Source: Undaria pinnatifida
Lineage: Eukaryota; Sar; Phaeophyceae; Laminariales; Alariaceae
Length of the DNA: 64,000 bases
Direction of reading: 5' to 3'
NCBI GenBank assembly: GCA_012845835.1
Contig: JABAKD010000030.1
Coordinates: forward strand, 16,515,210 to 16,579,209
Below, piece after piece: positions 13,301-25,300 of this stretch. The notes beneath the pieces are model-generated. The model was not told the DNA's origin. It did no database searches and saw nothing but the letters and a program-made list of their open reading frames with translations. Each line of letters starts with the position of its first letter. Position 1 is the first letter of the stretch. The translations under genes and the position numbers were made by a program.

Positions 13301-16300
13301 GCTATATGGCGCAATCCACTAGACCACTCAAGTCACGTGACTGAATGGTCTAGTGGATAGCGCTGTAAAACTAACCCAAAAAGGGTTTTCGGGTTCGTTG
13401 AATACCGCCGACTTTTAACCAATTCCGAGGCATCTCACCCCTCGCCACGAGACTGCAGTATTTTATAGGAATCCGCTATCATAACTTTTCATCATGTCTT
13501 CCAGCGGGCACGCTCGAAAAAGACAAAGGTGAAGTCGGTGGGATTCGAACCCACGACCCAATCTCTGCTAGTTATATGGCGCTATCCACTAGACCAATGA
13601 GTCACGTGACTTGGTGGTCTAGTGGATAGCGCTGTATAACTAGCAGATAGCAACGGTAATCTCGGCAGGAACTACGTAGTTGAATCTCCAAAAATCAAAC
13701 ACTAAAAACTACCTCACAACAAGAAAGAGATACCATCGCCCATGTTGACGGCGGCAACGATTTTTGGTATCCTAAGCAGCGCGTGCACACAACCACGAAA
13801 TCAAAACATTGAATGGGCGAATGCTTGCAAGCACATCGGGCTCGTTTCGGGTTTCGCCACAGCAGTTCAGAGCTTTTCAAAGTAGAGAAGAGCAAAAAAG
13901 ATAAGTCGCGACGCATCGCCTGGTGCATTTAATGAGGAAAACTACCTTCATCTACGTGCACTTCGTATTGCGCTTACCTCACGCACAGATAACCTGTTTC
14001 CCATTGCACAAAAAACAAATCCCACAAAAATTCAAACTAGCCCATTTTTTTGTCCAAAACGGGGGTTCAGGGCGAAACGGGCGAACCACGATCAGCGGCG
14101 CATTTGAGCGAAAAAAAAAGCTAGAGAAAACAGGCTGAAGACGTGCAAGAAAATATATGGACGGGGCAAATTTCGACACAGAGCCGCAGTCTCAGCACGC
14201 CTGCCATCGAAAGGGAAACAGCATCCGTAGGGTGATATCCCTGATCAGCATGGAGCCCCGGACAAATAGCACCTGAGTAAGCTCAGCCACAGATTTTCGT
14301 CGAAAATCACCTCAACGACATTAGAGACACACCCTCTTCAAATAGCAACTCGACAGCATCCGACACGGATTTTCGTCACATAGCACCTCGACAGCACCAG
14401 AGACACATCTTTTTCAAATAGCACCTCAACAGCGGGGTACACATATTTCCTCAAATAGCACCTCAACAGCTTCAAGCACATATTTCTTCAAGTAGCACCT
14501 TAACATCAAGCACATGCTTTCTTCAAATAGCACCTTGGCAGCACCAAATACACATTTTTTTCAAAATAGCTCCTCAACAGGGCCAGAGACATATTTTCTT
14601 CAAATAGCACCTCAACAGCGTCAGAGACAGATCAAATATCACCTCAACAGCGTGACACACAGATTTTCTCCAACTAACACCTCAACAGCTTCAAGCACAT
14701 ATTTTCTTCAAAAAGCACCTCAACAGCATCACAGACTTTCTTCACCTAGCACCCCACCAAGCGTCAGACACAGATTTTCTTCAAAATAGCACCTCAACAG
14801 CGTGAGAGGAAGACAGTGGACTTGCCTCAACGGGGATGTCGCCGCTAAATCCGGTCATCATCACCGCAGAGTTTTGCGTAGATCCTACGTGGGAGGGCAC
14901 GGTGGTTGCGGTCGCACCATCGACCACAGTGGCAACAACAACGCGCCCTAACTGGATAGAAACCTGACCAAGTTGTACACAATGGGAATATTGCGGAGGG
15001 TAGAGGACGGGGGAGTGTCAAGGAAATCCGCGGTCAATCATTTTCGGCTAGATCTTAGGCGCGGTTGAGCTAGTCATTCGAGCGCTGCGGGGATGTGAAC
15101 ACATGCGCGTCGCTGAGCTAGCATGATGCGTTTGTGAGATTACCGAAGCATGATGAGTTGTGAGGATACGCACAACTTGCGCAACACAAGCCGCCACACC
15201 GCCATCCCTTGACCTGCAAGGCCGTTACATGCTGTGGAATCGTTAACACGCAACAGCGTTGGGTTAAGATGACCTGTCAACTCTTCCCATCACGTTCTCA
15301 TGAACTTTCAAGGACACCATTTTGTTCAACCAGAAAATTGAAAGCGACTGCTAGATACATACCATAAACCACTGAGCTACTGCGCAACCAGTGTCTACTG
15401 CACAATAGCTCAGTGGTTTATGGTGAATCTCTAATTAAAAAAAAAACACCATCCGGGGGTCCATCTGGTGGATAGTCCTGGACCTCGGATCTACTCACGA
15501 GTTGCAATCCCTTTGTTAGTCAGCGCGGACTGCTAAAGTAGCTCAGCGGTTACGGTATGGTCGGTGTAACTCGCCCAGTTGCTTGCCAGATGGCCTATTA
15601 TTTTCCCCCTTACTTGCCAGATGGCTTATTATTTTTCCTTCACTTTCGGGTAGTTTTTTCATGCCGTTCGTTCTTTCCCGGCGGCTACAAGACCCCCTCA
15701 TCATGCATACATACATGGGAATGCCTGTATTCTCCCCTATGATATCCAACTTGCGACACCCCCCCCGGGATGTCAAGCCAACCGTACCCCGAACGAGAAC
15801 CACAGTCGCGCACATCTAACCAAGGCGCCACCTGGGGTTTGCTGCAACTGACCTGGTCCCAATCGTTCGTGTACAGGTATTCGTTCTCAGCCGCTGAGGC
15901 GTCCGCGGGCTTGAAGACGGTCGTGCCGCCAGGGACCGCGAACTGCCGCGGGTGACGATGCACGAGCGAAAAAAGCGCGGGCGAAACACCAAGGAGGTGG
16001 GTGCATGCATAAGAGTGGGGTTGGGGCGGGGCGAACGAAGAAGGGGAGTGAGCGCATGGCGATGGGATGGGGGCGGGGCGATGGGGGCGCACGGGTGTGA
16101 CCGCGACAAGCGTAAACGTTAACTCGTGGCTCAGAAGTTACATTTGGCTGCTCAACAGCTACATTCCCCGATCTCGGTTTGGTCCTCATATACCGGGTTT
16201 CACACCTATTTTGCACGTTAGGTTCGAAAGATATTTTGTAAGATTAGAACAGTCAGCCGTGTCGCAGAAAAACGGAGAGGGTAAAACTCAAGACACGCAT

Positions 16301-19300
16301 GGCGCAGCCACATACTTTCGGCGACGGGAAAGGCGAAGGGACGCAATCAGCAGCAGGACGAAAAAAAGAACCTGCACGATTAAGAGGAGCAAAGGAATAC
16401 ACGGAGGCTTTTTTTCACGCCATTACCTAAACTGACGTGAAAACACATCTGCTGTGATATCACCAGTGCCTTGTCACTGTTACCCAAACTCGAGTTGCAG
16501 GAGGGGTAAGCGAAAAGCCTGATCCATGTATCTTGTGTGGGGCTTTCGCGATATACCCAACAGAGCCACGTTGCTGCCATGAAGCTCACCATTTCACATA
16601 CCCACACACAAACAGTAAGACGAGACCAACACGTCCCATTCACCCCGACAGCGAACCTACGGACCATGATTTGATTACAGTTACCCGGGATACCGTGAAG
16701 CCCGAGTTTGCGCTCAAACGCGTTTGCAGAGCTACCTTAAAAATACCAGTAGGGAGGGCCACCATAGTCAGGCGTCATGATTTACATATAAAAATTTACC
16801 GTAGTCCCCTTTTTTTTACTATCTGCATGAGGTCCTCGTTACCATACAGGGTTCCTCAGTAATATAGCTGTCTCTCGGAACTCGCGCAGGCAATAAAAAA
16901 ATTATCATTTATTGTCCTTAACTTTTGTGAGTTGGTTGACAATTAGGAGGGTGGTACAGGTAAAAATCTCGGTCGGCGGCGGGCACAAAACCTACAGAAA
17001 CCCAGGCTTCAGCCATCTCGCAAAGGGTCGCCTATTGCTTTGGGCAAGGTGAAAACGGCACCTGGGAATTGGCGTAGATGTTGTTGATGTTGGATTGGGA
17101 GACGACCGCCGTGTCTAAGTTGTCGATGTAAAAGCCGCCGCAGACGTTGTTCGCGTATCCACTGGTGTCAAAAAAGCCGCTGCCCGGGTCCGCGACCACG
17201 CCAGTAGCATCCAAGTAGCACAGGATCTTCGAGAATTTTGGAAACCACATGTCGCAGACGGGACGGCGGGAACAGAAGACAATGTGGGGTGGGGCATTAC
17301 GGAATACCGTACCAGTATATGTTAGACGTTATTGGCACATAGCAGGGATGCAACTACATGGAGTGCCCTTGTCGGAAGGATTTTCCTTAATGAAGGGTTT
17401 TCCTCGTTTTGTAAGACTTTCTTTGCTGAAGGATGTGTTCATTGTTGAAGGATTTTCCTCGTTGAAGGTGTGAATAGAGGACGGATAAAGAGAAATGCGG
17501 CAAACGTACCGCCTCCGTTCGGGTGAACCTCGCGCACGCCCCGTTTATGTTACCGCGTCTCTCCTTCGTGACATGATACAGCGTTCAGCGCCTCTCGTTC
17601 CCGTGCATACACGTTGCACCGTTTTGATGGCGAATATTCTTGCGCCATTTTTACATACGTGGGGAACCCATTTTGTGTGTACACATGATTCGCCGGCTGC
17701 GTCCAAACTGGTATCTATCAGGTACTAACCGCATCGCAACTGGTCATCTTTCGCGCACGTTCTACTGTTTGTCGGGAACAGCGATCGCTTAGCAAGACCC
17801 GCGGTGGCAGAAGTCGTGCTTCGTGCTTTCGTTACCATCGCATCGCCACAACTCGCAATACGTAAGAGTTAATATATATATAGGGTTCGTTAATGTCGAC
17901 AGAAGAAACGCCGCGCGCCACCACCTCACCGGCACACCGTCAAAGAACAGACCAAGGAAACCTTGCACACGTCGGGCAGATGATTTATCCCCACTTGATA
18001 ATCTATGTACTTCAGGGAAGATCAGTATGATCTGTATGATCTAGCCAATGGTTTCCTGGCGAGAGCTGAACGATCTGCATGATGATCTAGCAAATGTTTC
18101 CAGCGTTGGATCTGTACCATCTATACACAAGTCATGCGCAACATATAATACCAAAACGGCACATGCAGGATCTACTGTAAATTATCAATATGATCTTTAT
18201 GATCTGTCCGATGTAGATTATCTAGATCGTGATCTGTCCTACGTAGATGATCTAGATCGTTATCTGTTCGAGTGTGGAAATGTTTTTTTCGCACTACGGT
18301 ATAACACGCAAGATCCCCCCCCCCCCCCCCGGTACGGATTTCTTGGAGACGATATTCCTCCGGGACAAGAGGGGGTATGCACAACGAACATGGTTGCTTT
18401 GAAAAAAAAACCCTCGACGAGATATTCTCAGATCTCTCCAGATCTCGTTGAGTCTTTCCAACTCTCGTTGAGATCTTTCCATATGTTGCGTAGATTTTTC
18501 CGTGTCGCGTCGAGATCTTTCTAGATCTCGTTTAGGCCTTTTGAGATCTTTCCAGATCTCATCGACATGTTTCCATAGACGCACGGCTCGGCGATTGCAG
18601 CCTTCCCCGTTGGACAGACACTCAGCTTGGAAGTTGCCCGCGAGGGGGGGAACTCTCCTTCATGATATACGAATCAGCATCCTCGTTTAAAACCACACGC
18701 AACAACAGAAAACAGCACGTAGTAACATCTCACCCTCGCGCCGGCGTCACGTAGAGCCGCAGCGATCGTGTTTGTGGTAGCATCGCTTGCGTCGACGACG
18801 ACCGACACAACGTCACCATAGTCGCTCTTCATCAGCCCCGTCAACGCGGTCGTTAGATCTGTAGCGTTCATTCAGGGCACAAAAAAAACGTGACCGCCGA
18901 AAAGAAAAATACACGGACGGGATGACAACGTTGCATATATAACCTGTACAACGGCACCATGCGCATGACCGTACCGGTCTGTCAAAGTGGCGTTTGACGC
19001 GACAGAGCCTCCTAAATGGACCCACGTTTAGCACTGAATTCGTGGATGTATCCGACGGTGATGCAATAAGCTGTTACGATATGTTGCTGTTGGAAAGTAG
19101 GAGGTTTCTGGGACCCAGTCATAGCGACGAAAAATACATGAAAAACAAAAAATGCGTCATGTAGGAAGGTGGTGCACCAGTACAAGCATCACGACGCCCC
19201 GCGCATGTTGCGTAATATGGTGAATCTCCCTGTGGTGCACTTCGGACGCATGTCCTACCCCATCAAGCAATTGACCCTGTTCCTGTGGCCGATATTGTGA

Positions 19301-22300
19301 TCAAGTCATTTTGGTCATTTGTTTCCGGCACATTTTGTTTTCTTCACTTTTTCCCTCTGAAAAATACCGAAGGCATTAAGATGCCATTGACTTGTCAATT
19401 CTGCGTGTTCGCTTGCTTCTGCCCCCCCCCCCTCCCCCCCCCCCCACAAGCACACAGCAAGCAGCCACCGGTAAACGAAGTCAGCCTATCGTGTTAAACA
19501 CCGCTACTGTGTCCATGATCGGAGGGAGACACCCCGTTCGCTGATGAAACATACGGTGTTATACTGCTGACCAGCAGTGAGCTATTAATAAATACGTTTG
19601 CGCGCTGTGATGATAGAGAGAGACGCCTATTTCACCATTAAACATACCTGGTAAATGATATTGCAGCGGCGTGCCCACTTGTAAGACCACCCTGCGACAA
19701 GCCTCCTTGCGTGGTCTTATCTCTACTTTTAATATTATTAGTGTTGTCTTATATCTTCGGCTACTGAAAAATTGATCCAATACTGATTCCAATCAGTTTC
19801 GTCTTCGTGACAAGCCGGTTTTATCTGGTCTGATCTCTGCTAATGATCTCAAACCGGATGGTCTTGACATGGTCTTAAATTAAACCACTGTATATTAGGT
19901 GAAACGGTGACAGGCATTTAAGTCAGAAACGTGTTTGCATCGTGTCCATGATAGCAGGGAAACGCCATTTTCGCTATACGTATACCTGGTGGCATAACAA
20001 GTTTTTCATACTAAACATTGCGAGTAGCAGCGAGAATCAGTGACCCCAAAAACATGCCTTCACCATGGAACACCGCCTGCCAGTCGTTTCCACCCTTTCA
20101 GCAGCAAAAGTGCCAGGTAACCGCAGTTACAGCACGTGACCGATCGCTGTCTAGACTCAATACATCGGTCTTAGTGTAGAACAAAGACGTCAGGAGACGG
20201 TCTAGACGTCAGTTCAGGCCTGTGACGGACGGCAGTCTAACCTTAACATACTAGCTTTTGTGTAGAACAACGTTGTTAAATAGGAGACTGCAGTGTAGGC
20301 TCGTGACGGACGGACGGCGGTCTATACTTAATGTGGTCTATATTTATTGTGCTATTTTTTTTGTGGGAGGCCCTAAATGTGTGATTGACGGCGCCGAAAA
20401 ATGCCGTCTCTTGTCATCTTTGCATGGCAGGCGAGCGGCGGAACCTCGATCGTCTCCGAGAGCAAACCGCGCCAACAACAAAATAACTACATTGCAGGAG
20501 GCTTTTTCACAACAAGAAAACGACATACTCACCCGGACAGGTTTAGTACTAATAGGATATGGGCAGTATGGACCAAGGGACCGATTGTTGCACCGCAGTG
20601 GTGACTCTGGCTTTGTAATGGTCACTCACACGAGGGTTACTTGGATGCTACATTCCTGGTGTTAGTTGCTTGCTGTCCCCCTCACCCCTTCTGACAGCTA
20701 TGGGGGACAACTGCTGCAAATCAAAACGCCGCAACGGGGGAGAGAGGATACTATAACAGTTTCTTATTTGGGAGAGGGTGCGTTCTGCACTAACTTCAGT
20801 GCAACGACTCCTATTGTTATTATATTCCATGCAAATACCAGCAGTTAATAACCCTTCTTACTGCTCTGTACTACAGTTAGACACTCCACACGCGATAACC
20901 GCATCGAGCGAACAGATACGCACCGGCCGGCACGGGATTCGACAGAAGAGGCACCATGATCCTCATCCGCGATTCAGCTGAGTTCGGGCAGACAATGTTG
21001 ATGTCTTGTGACACTTCGTCGACCAGGGAGCTCCAGAAAGTAGGGGCCTCGCCGTATGGGTTTATGGATCCGAGCGATCCCGTGAAGTACAGCTGTTCCC
21101 ATCCGGAGCACGCCGCCTTCTCCACCATGGCCTTCACGAGCGCAGGCTGGCCGTGGTGGTAGCACCAGCATAATCCAGACCGAACACCCGGGACGTGAAA
21201 CACCCGGGAAAACAAATCCGGGCCAGGAAACGTTAACATTCGGAGAAAAAAAAAACAAACTACTCCGGACGGAAGACGTTCAGAAAAAAACAATCCGAGA
21301 CGGGAAACTTTCAAAATGCGGGACGGGATTCCGAGGCGTACCGTGCGTGTAACGTGTTGCTAGGTAGAATTAGTTGCGTTTTGGTGCTTTGTATGGAAGC
21401 CACATCGTCACGATCGGAGCTATATAAACTGGACTAACCGATTCGTGTCAATTTATAGCGACGCCCAAAACAATCTGCGGACAGATTCAGACCAATTCGC
21501 GACTCAGCGGACAGGTACAAACCAACTTTAGAGCGAGCGGTAGCCGAACAAGCTGGAACGGTGTCGGTCTACCAAAACAAAAAAGTGGCTGTATGAAATC
21601 GTTCGAACACAAATTTAGATTGGTTGCTATATTGATTGCTGCTATAGTCTATACGCCTATACATCTTTTCACGGTTGGCCCCAGCAAGCACTCAAAAACT
21701 GTCATTCCGCCAATCCCCACGATTGGGGCTAATTCCTCAACCAAGGGCAATTCATGTTTCAATAACGAAAAAAAACAGCCAATGAACTGAGGGCAATTTG
21801 CTGTGAACAGCCAACGAAACTAGCCGATCAACCAGCCGTATTTTTCTTCATTACAAGTTGTCCTGTTGACCCTGGCAGCATTAAGCGGAGTCATTGAACT
21901 ACTTTGTTCGGTATGTCCTCATCCTTTAATATGCGACAAGATCTGTACAGCTACACCTCCTGCACAAACGCGCGGCCGAAGTGTCACGTAGCTTGCAAGT
22001 ACGAGTAACGCCCATTCAACTGGGCGAGCTTACAGCTGACGTCCTTGAAATAATTTCACCAAAACGAACAATCTACAAAATTAGCCAGCCGACCAAGGAT
22101 AATTTGTTTTCAACAATCACCAAAACTAGCCAGTTAGAGGGTCCATACGTCTGTTGACAAGGCCCTTACGTCATCTTCCAGCTCTGATGCGCTGTGGACG
22201 AAGATCGCGTTCTTCGCCGGGGAATCAGGGCTTCCACTCTCTGGGGCTCTGGGCATACCCGCATTTTTTATGCTGCACGGATGTCGAAGGACACAGAACG

Positions 22301-25300
22301 GTGGAGGGGGCAACAATCGGGTGGACATCGTGTAGTTATTCCAAGCTGTACAGGCAGACATGACACCAAATAAGAAACCGAAAGACGGGCTCAGGCTTGG
22401 TTTCTTATTTTGTCGAAGGTTCGTTCCACGCTAACTCCAGTATACCAGCTTCCGGATTTCTTGAGTTCCTCTAAACATCAACCCGCTTTTCTTGTTGACG
22501 TGCTGGTACTTATTATTAGGTGGCTTGTACTATACACGCCTGGGGACGGCACGGCACATCAGGCATGACGTATTCCACTCTGGACGGAAATAAAAGGACT
22601 GTTACGGTGTAAACATGAAAAATAGAAGGGCATTATATTTCCGTCCACAGTGGCCCAGTTCACCAATCACCCACCCGCCCACCCAGTTGCACCGCACCCC
22701 TACTCAACCCAACCCACATCAAACCTAACCCAACTCTACTCAGCCCAACCCAATCCAACTAAACGGCTTTGCTGCCATTTGGCGCTGGTGAACGTGCGTC
22801 CCTGAATAGTTTGTTAAAATAGAAACATGTTTACTAATAATTGGTCCTATATTTCCGTCCACAGTGGGGAACAATAATTGCCTTATAAGAGAATACGGAG
22901 GATGTGAGAAAGCGGAATGCCACTTCCGCTGATAGTGTCCACGTAATGGCCCAGCGCTTACCTTTCCATGTCGCGACCAATCAATGCATTATCCTTACTA
23001 CGCCGCATAATTACATCTACCAGTATCCGCAGGACACCGTATAATACGAGCACGGAAAACGGGGAAGGTTTTTATATGTTATTTTGTGTTCGATGTTTTC
23101 AAACATGGTAATTTTGCGGATTTTTTTGCAGACAAGGCCCTCATGGATAGGGTGGTGTAGTGTAGTGTAGGGTAGGGTAGGGTAGGGTAGGGTAGGGTAG
23201 GGTAGGGTAGGGTAGGGTAGGGTAGGGTAGGGTAGGGTAGGGTAGGGTAGGGTAGGGTAGGGTAAGCTAGGGTAGGGTACGGTAGGGTACGGTAGGGCAG
23301 GGTACGGTAGAGTAGGGTAGGGTGTAGGTCGGGTACATTCTACAATCTACAAATAACCTTTCTCCCAATAAATACTGGGACGACACGGGGGTCGCGCGAC
23401 GCTGGTTGCTTGTCTTAATCATACAACTCTATACCAGGTATGTAACTTGGGAATTGTCGGAAAAAACCTCCCACCAAAGCATACACGTGAGCACCTCTTT
23501 GATTTATTTCACTTCGTCGGTGCAACTGAACAAGGCCAATGAACACGGTGGGCGCAACGTTGGGCCGACGCCCGGAAAGCATAATCATATTCGCACAGCA
23601 GAAGGCGAGCTACTGTAGATACCGGGAGCTGCGTGGGAGACCTTCGGCTTCGACGACACAAAGACGATATCGCCTCTGTTCACCTGTTCTCAGGCATAAT
23701 TCTTAGTCGGCTGTATGTTCCGGAGGTATTACACGTCATATCCATTCCAACAACGACAACCATTCAGAATGCGTGGGCTTCGTCTCCGTGCAAAAACGCT
23801 ACGGAATGATCCACAACGCGTGTAGGTAAAGAACAGCGCGCGCTTGAGCGGCCGTGTCGGCTTTACGGCCGGTGACGCTTGCATACCCCGTTTGGTCATA
23901 GCGTTAGTTGCCGTTGCAGGTTGTGCGTCAGGATTGAGGAACAGACGCGGTACACTCACCGGGCATACTCGTTCTCGAAGCTCATCAGCGTAGGCGGACC
24001 TTCCCAAGTGTGGTAAACAGCTTCGGCCATTACGCCGGGGTTGAATGTAACGGTTTTATTCTGCAAGGACAAAATCAGTAGTCATTGCGTGAGAGCATGC
24101 GGGCGGGGGGAGGGGAGGCGACGATTTATGCCGTCTAGGCACGCTGTCACTCTGCGTATTTCTACAAAATTAAAAAGACACCTCAGCTGTGACACCGAGG
24201 GTTTCGTCGAACCTAGTCTTTTGCCAGCCGCGTGTTAATCGCAATGTGTCAGTAGCTGTTGCACGCTACTGTTAATAACGTTTCCACTGGACGGAAGGGG
24301 AACTTATCCAGCATATTGCAGGCGGCGCTGATACCCAACACCGATCACTTCTAAGGCCGTCGTGCTTTTTTTGGCAGTGCAGCCGAGGTGATTAAAACCC
24401 CTCGAAAAAAACAGCCCCCACGCCGATCAGTCCGTTGTCGACCCCCAATCAGGGCCTGACTCGTTGATCTATGCAGGCTATATGAGCTATTTTTTAGACA
24501 AATGGCGGGACGTTGCCTGGGTATCAATAACATTGTATCAAAAACATTGTATCAAAAACATTGTATCAATAACATTGTATCAGTAGCATTGTATTGAAAA
24601 TATTGTATCGGTAGACACTGTATCGATAACATCGTATCGATAACATTACCCCGGCAACACTGTGTCGATAACATTGTATCAACAACACTCCACCGATAAC
24701 ATTGCACCGATAACGTTGCATCGAAAACCCTGTATCGGCAGCATTGTATAGATACGCTAACATTGTATCGACACCTTAACTTTGCATCGATAACATTGTA
24801 CCGGTACTTCTGTGCGAAACCGGACAGGAGACATCTCCAACCTTCGGTGCGATACTTCTTCCGCTTCCAAACGCCACCCACGCACCGCGTCTAGTGCAGC
24901 CTCGTTGTAATCAAAGTAGAGCTGTCCAACAGAGGTGAGGTCACCGTTGCCATCCGTCAAGCCCGTCTCCTCCGCTTCATCGAAGAAAATACCGTCACAA
25001 ACTCCAGGAAAAAACTTTCGCCCGCAGCAGATAAAAGTAACGTTGGACAAAACAACGTAGAACATATTTCACCCGAGCGGCAGACAGCGGCGACGCGACG
25101 TCAGCATCAAGCAATGACAGAGAACACCGATTTGTTAGGTTGTTGGAGGCTAAACCGTCTTACTACTGAGATGACTGAAACACACGAACACCACGGGCGA
25201 TGGTTACATGAGCACTGGTTACGGGTAGGTTGTTGGAGGGGAAACGCGAACATAATGGCATGGGTTGAAACACAACCGCCATATGCAACAACCTCAAGGA

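Noticed and set aside
13531-13612. Functional tRNA gene on the minus strand
   Set aside because: The T-arm is perfect, but the acceptor strands do not pair and the anticodon stem is broken; the sequence is part of a palindrome.
20537-20600. Possible small exon on the minus strand with PYCPYP before a GTGAGT donor, as the start of spherulin-4 domain 2
   Set aside because: Its phase does not fit exon 8, and exon 7 already contains the domain 2 opening (RIMVPLLSNPVPA) in the right phase.
23148-23330. Telomere or chromosome end
   Set aside because: The unit GGGTA is not a standard telomere repeat and coding exons of gene 1 continue on both sides.
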